A stretch of DNA of 64,000 nucleotides from Lithospermum erythrorhizon (Eukaryota > Streptophyta > Magnoliopsida > Boraginales > Boraginaceae), in contig JADFUC010000991.1 of the NCBI GenBank assembly GCA_019722365.1, positions 124,001 through 188,000 of the forward strand, given 5' to 3'. A model generated the notes under the pieces. It saw only the letters and a list, made by a program, of their open reading frames with translations, did no database searches and was not told the DNA's origin. Made by a program: the position numbers and the translations under genes. Positions 60,048 through 64,000 of the stretch are shown here, in pieces (the first letter of the stretch is position 1; each line of letters starts with the position of its first letter).

Positions 60048-61057
60048 GAAGAAAAGAATTACTATGGATATATGGTATAAATACAAATCCGTAGTTCGAG
60101 GGGACACTTAAAAAGTGCATGCTACGTTATTCCAATGTCAAAAACACATAATTAAATATATGAGCAGGCTTCTACGATGCGGCGGAGTAAATTACAAAAA
60201 TCCACAGCAAATTCTAGCGATGAATTTGACTTCCACAGCTCCTTGTTGTAATATCAATCGTATGATATCTACAGTTAGTCCTTGCTTGAGGAGGGTTGAA
60301 TCAGAAAGCCAATACATCAACTGGCTGATAGCAGTTGGGCAAAAACGAGAGAAAAACCCCAAAATTCTTGGGAGAATTTGACCAAAGGGGAGCCGCTACT
60401 AGGAGTTTTTTTGGTGAAAAAAGTTTTTACAAAAACTTATGATGAAAAACCCTAAAGTTTGCTTATGAGGCTAGGTTAAGCAAGCCCGATAAGCGACCCG
60501 TTAAGTATTGAAAGCTTGACTCGTTAGCTACATTAGTTAAGACACTAATGAGTTGCTAATAAGTTGAACTATTTAATTAAGCTAATTAAATAGTAATGAG
60601 AGTCGATATCAATAATCTTTGAGTTATCGATAAATACTAAAATTACCGAACCAATTAAATAACTATTTAATTGATTCTATTTGTTCAATCGATATTCTAC
60701 ATAAAATGTAGAACCCGTTGTAATTGAAATACATTTCTCAATTATATAGTTCTCTTTAATTTCATACATGAAATAGCTTCAGCGTCATTTGTATATTATT
60801 GTGGCCAGAGCTCGGATAATAGTAAGTTGTATAATAATAATAATTGACCCGATTCTTATTATTATATGGAGTTAATAAGTAAAGATCTAGCAATATTTCA
60901 TAACCCATAAATTATCATGAGAACCCGCTAGTAATACATCTGATTACTAAGTTGAGCTTTAAGTTACGATAATCCCGGAATTTACTTGGCCCGGTAAATG
61001 AATTGCTATGATTGTCGCAGCGGGCACTAATCGTGAACTTGATTCTCATTGATTTCA
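60048..61057 (-). repeat. Right (5') LTR of Copia C
   Basis: Partner of 52337-53317. The left end abuts the minus-strand primer binding site, and the right end GATTTCA is followed by ACTGA. The exact left end is uncertain by about 7 bases because the terminal CA is not intact. Confidence 0.8.
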
Positions 61058-61740
61058 ACTGATAGGTGTATACTTTAATGATGAAGTTAGGGCCTTATGG
61101 ATTCTTGGATCGACTTCAGTCATGGGAAGCAGCATGCGTGTGGAATTAAGTGCGTTAGGCTGTTGATGGAACCATAATAAGAGATGGTTTGGAAATGCCA
61201 TCTTGAATGAAGAATTGAGAAGAGGCGAGGAATGGTGATGTAAAGAACCTTAACAATCATGTGGTGACAGCACATTAGTTTATGAGAAAGAAGAAGATGT
61301 TCAAGAAGAAGAATAAATTTGTGCTTGAGGCTAAATCTAAGGAAGGGATAAGAAGGATGACTAATGCTGCTTCTTGTGACAAAGCGGGCATTGAAAATCA
61401 CAGTTGTTATGCACTTCAAAAGACATCCACAACCCGATAGTATAATAAAGCCTAAAAAGAGTGACATTTCTGCGTGATACGGTGTAGTGGATGAGACCAA
61501 CGATGATGGCTATGCCTACGGTGAAGAAGGAGTAGGTAATCGACTTCGAGGAGCTTAAGTTCCGTGCTCCCCATAGAAACTTCTTCATGACTATGAAGAA
61601 GGAGACTATGGGGTAGCTAAGATAAGAGAAAACAATGAGTATGAAGGATTGTTCTGGTCGGAGAGATGTTCACTTGAAGACTGCACAAGGACACACCATT
61701 ATTCTAACTAAGGTAAGACACATTATTGACTTTCGAATGA
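61058..61740 (+). pseudogene. Copia A gag, third fragment, and start of pol
   Basis: After Copia C the reading DEVRALWILGS (about 61080-61112) is the conserved Gag segment usually followed by LPxSWE; ILNEE and RRGEE (about 61200-61230) follow. A degenerate zinc-knuckle-like stretch (C-x-x-x-KAG...H..CYAL, 61370-61420) comes next, then VTFLRDTV. Several frameshifts; no intact Gag. Confidence 0.7.
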
Positions 61741-62600
61741 GTCTAATCTCATCTGGTAAATTAGATGATGATATTAGTAAGGAACTAAGGATGATGGAAC
61801 ACTATCTGGCTTAAAGTTCTACATTATGAGAAATGATATGTCATTCTTTAGTTCCCAGCGTTGATATAACTGGCAGGCGTATATGAGTGAAAGGGCTTGA
61901 AGTGTCACAGCAGCAAAAAGAACTGATCCGCGCTGAAAGATAAAGGCGCACCTAAGCGTGATTAATGCATGATGGGAGAAAGCGAGACGGACTATCATTC
62001 AATAAAGCTTCGCCTTTGGAAAGCTTGAGACTTAATTTGATTTATCTTGATGTTTGTGGTCCAATGAAATTGTAGACATTAGGAGGATGCTCTTATTTTT
62101 TAACCTTTATTGATGATCACTCAAGGAAAGTATGGACATTCCCTATAAAATCAAAGGATCAAGTTGCCAATATCTTCAAAGATTTTCACTTAATGGTTGA
62201 AAGAGAGCTTGGATTGACTCTTAAATGCATTAGATTAGACGATGGAGCAGAATATATAGGAGAGTTTAATCTAGTACTGCAAGCTCAAGGGGATTAGACA
62301 TGAACAGAATGTCCCAAAGACTCCTCAGCACAATGGAGTTGCAGAAAGGATGAATAGGATACTCATTGAAAAAGTTAGGTGTATGTTATCTTATGTCTGA
62401 AATCTGTCTACAGGTGCTTTTTGGGGAGAAAATTTATGTGTGCTGCTATTTATGTTATGTCATCTCACCACAAGCGTCTTTGGAAGGAAAGGTGCTTGTT
62501 GGAAGTATGGTTTGGCAAAAAATATCATACAATCACTTAAGAGTGTTTGGATGTAAGGCATTTTTACACATTATCAAATATGAGATAAGCAAAGCTTGAT
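61741..62600 (+). pseudogene. Copia A integrase remnant
   Basis: SLISSGKLDDD (about 61740-61772) marks the pre-integrase region, then NKASPLESLRLNLIYLDVCG (about 62004-62063) enters the core. All three catalytic residues are readable though split by frameshifts: D in LDVCGP, D in RLDDGAEYIG (about 62232-62261) and E in HNGVAERMNR (about 62329-62358). SYFLTFIDDHSRKVWTF is well preserved. Confidence 0.8.
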
Positions 62601-64000
62601 AACAAGTCCGAGCTTGTATCTTCTTGAATTATGGAAATGAAAAGTTTGGATACAAACTTTATGATCCACTACCTAAGAAGGTAATTAGGAGCAGGGATGT
62701 TGTATTTGCTGAATATCAAACTATCAATGATATCACTAAGTCAGATAATGTTAAGTCACATGATGACTTAGTTGATTTTGATTCTGAAGATGAAGAAAAT
62801 ATTGATAAGCCAGTTGAGGAGATCGACAGGCACATCAATTCGAGAATCAGAGAGAATCGTCCATGAAAAAAAATGAATGAAGATGTGGAGAATGATGAGC
62901 AGGATGATGACTTAGAAGTCTTCTTAAGTGCACAAGTTCAACAAAATTTTGCTATTGCCCCGTTCTTATTGTCTAAACATCAAACGAGCGAAAGGATTTA
63001 GCCAATGAGTATCATCTCGTGAATACATCTTCAACACTACGATGGGGAAGAACATATGTTATCGAAGCTATCCATAGTGAAGAAAAAGAAAAGAACAGGG
63101 AAAGCGAAGCCATGGAGAAATGTAGTCACTCTATAAGAACCATGCTGAAACTAGTCCTTAGTTCACGACTGTTGTCTAAAAAACAAATGGATATACACGT
63201 TAAATTCTGTGTCAGGAAGTGCTAAGCCAAGATACAAAGCAAGATTAGTTGTGAAAGGATATGAGCAGAAGCATGGTAATGATTATGATGAGGTATTTTC
63301 TCCTGTAGTGAAAATGACCTCCATAAGACTTGCATTGAGTCTGATTGCTAAGCTTGGTCTTGAAGTAGAGCAATTGGATGTCAAAACTACTTTTTTGCAT
63401 GGTGAGCTTGAAGAGAATATATATGTCACAACCTGAAAGGTATGTGGTCCAAGGAAAAGAGTATATGGTATGCAAATTACAAAGGATCCTCTATGGTCTT
63501 AAACAAGCACCAAGGCAATGGTATGAAAGATTTGATTCATTCATGCTGCATCATGGGTTTAGGAGGACACTAATGGATCACTGTGTTTATGTGAAAGGAG
63601 CTACTATTGCAGATCCAATTTCTCTTCTACTTTATGTAGATGATATGTTAATCATGGGAAAGAGCATGAATGAGATCAAAGACTTAAAAGAAAAGCTTAG
63701 TGCTGCATTTGAGATGAAAGATCTTGGTCAAGCAGAACATATTCTAGGCATGGGGTTCAAAAGAGATAGAGACCATAAGCTATTGTGGCTCTCACATAAG
63801 AAGTATGTTTTGAAGGTGTTGAAGAGGTTTAACATGGATTCATCAAAAGCAGTGAGCTCTCCTCTTGGTACTCACTTCAAGATGAATACAAAACTCTGTC
63901 CTCAAACCAAGGAAGAACATTTAGCTATGCAAAAGATTCCATATGCATTAGAAATTGGAAGTCTTATGTATGCTATGATTTGCATCAGGCCTGATATAGC
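62601..64000 (+). pseudogene. Copia A reverse transcriptase / RNase H start, cut by window end
   Basis: Frames at 62624-62866 (YKLYDPLPKKVIRSRDVVFAE, DUF4219-like linker) and 63209-63436 (YKARLVVKGYEQKHGNDYDE, QLDVKTTFLHGELEENIY) precede one shift near 63430, after which the frame stays open to the window edge: YGLKQAPRQWYERFDSF, LLLYVDDMLIMGK (YVDD at 63633-63644), KDLGQAEHILGM and SLMYAMICIRPDIA. The catalytic YVDD is intact. This is the best preserved coding part of Copia A. Confidence 0.85.

Larger units (their letters stand above)
52337..61057 (-). mobile_element. Copia C: Ty1/copia element inserted in Copia A gag, 5-bp TSD ACTGA
   Basis: Flanked by ACTGA on both sides (52332-52336 and 61058-61062). 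LTRs of about 0.98-1.0 kb start TG and end CA on the plus strand. A degenerate primer binding site on the minus strand (GGCATCATGAGCC, 60047-60035, compare TGGTATCAGAGCC) fixes the orientation. Minus-strand coding remnants run integrase, RT, RNase H, the copia order. It is the youngest or second-youngest layer of the cluster; relative age against Gypsy B is not resolved. Confidence 0.85.
46529..64000 (+). mobile_element. Copia A: host Ty1/copia retrotransposon of the nested cluster, runs off the window
   Basis: A 5' LTR ends CTATCA at 46838; a tRNA-Met-type primer binding site (TGGTATCA, 46842-46849) follows; gag starts at 46868. Gag is interrupted at about 47048, resumes 52117-52336, is interrupted again, and resumes from 61058 through protease, integrase and reverse transcriptase to the window edge. 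Integrase before RT is the Ty1/copia order. Only the left LTR is in the window; its start at TGTTGAGG (46529) is a guess. Stops and frameshifts are frequent before 63200. Confidence 0.8.

Noticed and set aside
47049..61057. Integrated pararetrovirus
   Set aside because: Clear LTR pairs, primer binding sites, target duplications and integrase domains identify LTR retrotransposons.
1..64000. CRISPR arrays, prokaryotic operons, rRNA or tRNA genes
   Set aside because: No regularly spaced repeats with unique spacers, no ribosome-binding-site-led gene clusters, and no cloverleaf sequence that I could recognise by eye.

Overview
This is nuclear DNA of a flowering plant, most likely a eudicot. It is AT-rich, its genes are split by GT-AG introns, and it carries Ty1/copia, Ty3/gypsy, LINE, SINE-like and MITE-type repeats. 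The genes have plant-specific relatives. I see no prokaryotic operon, CRISPR array, rRNA or tRNA gene, and I cannot name the species.

Four host genes can be read. (1) 1690-2380, minus: an NFD6-type mitochondrial small protein, last exon not found. (2) 15792-16903, plus: a 147-residue plant-specific protein with two GWPLGLG repeats, whose first coding exon is only the ATG. (3) 28740-34817, minus, first exon unresolved: a Polycomb RING1-type E3 ligase with an N-terminal RING and a C-terminal RAWUL-like region. (4) 37544-41551, plus: a complete eight-exon mitochondrial carrier closely resembling the arginine/basic amino acid carrier BAC1. RING1 and BAC1 are divergently transcribed.

The rest is mostly transposable elements. 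A decayed Ty3/gypsy element (gag-PR-RT-INT order) fills about 4.24-11.52 kb and is followed by a second, tandem LTR copy. A LINE remnant lies at 27.03-28.37 kb and its 3' tail recurs at 43.35-43.74 kb. From 46.5 kb to the window end there is a nested cluster: host Copia A (plus, runs off the window) is interrupted in gag by Gypsy B (47049-52116, minus, same family as the 4-11 kb element) and again by Copia C (52337-61057, minus, 5-bp duplication ACTGA). The gag reading of Copia A resumes after each insert, which gives a relative insertion order.

No obviously new multi-gene system is visible. The best leads are two non-standard splice sites in RING1 (a possible GA-AG intron and an intron with no AG at the expected acceptor), the nested cluster with a half-missing LTR in Gypsy B, same-family gypsy elements in opposite orientation flanking the gene-bearing segment, and a SINE-like repeat shared by introns of RING1 and BAC1. 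I could not assign 19.8-26 kb, most of 12-15.8 kb, or much of 41.6-46.5 kb.
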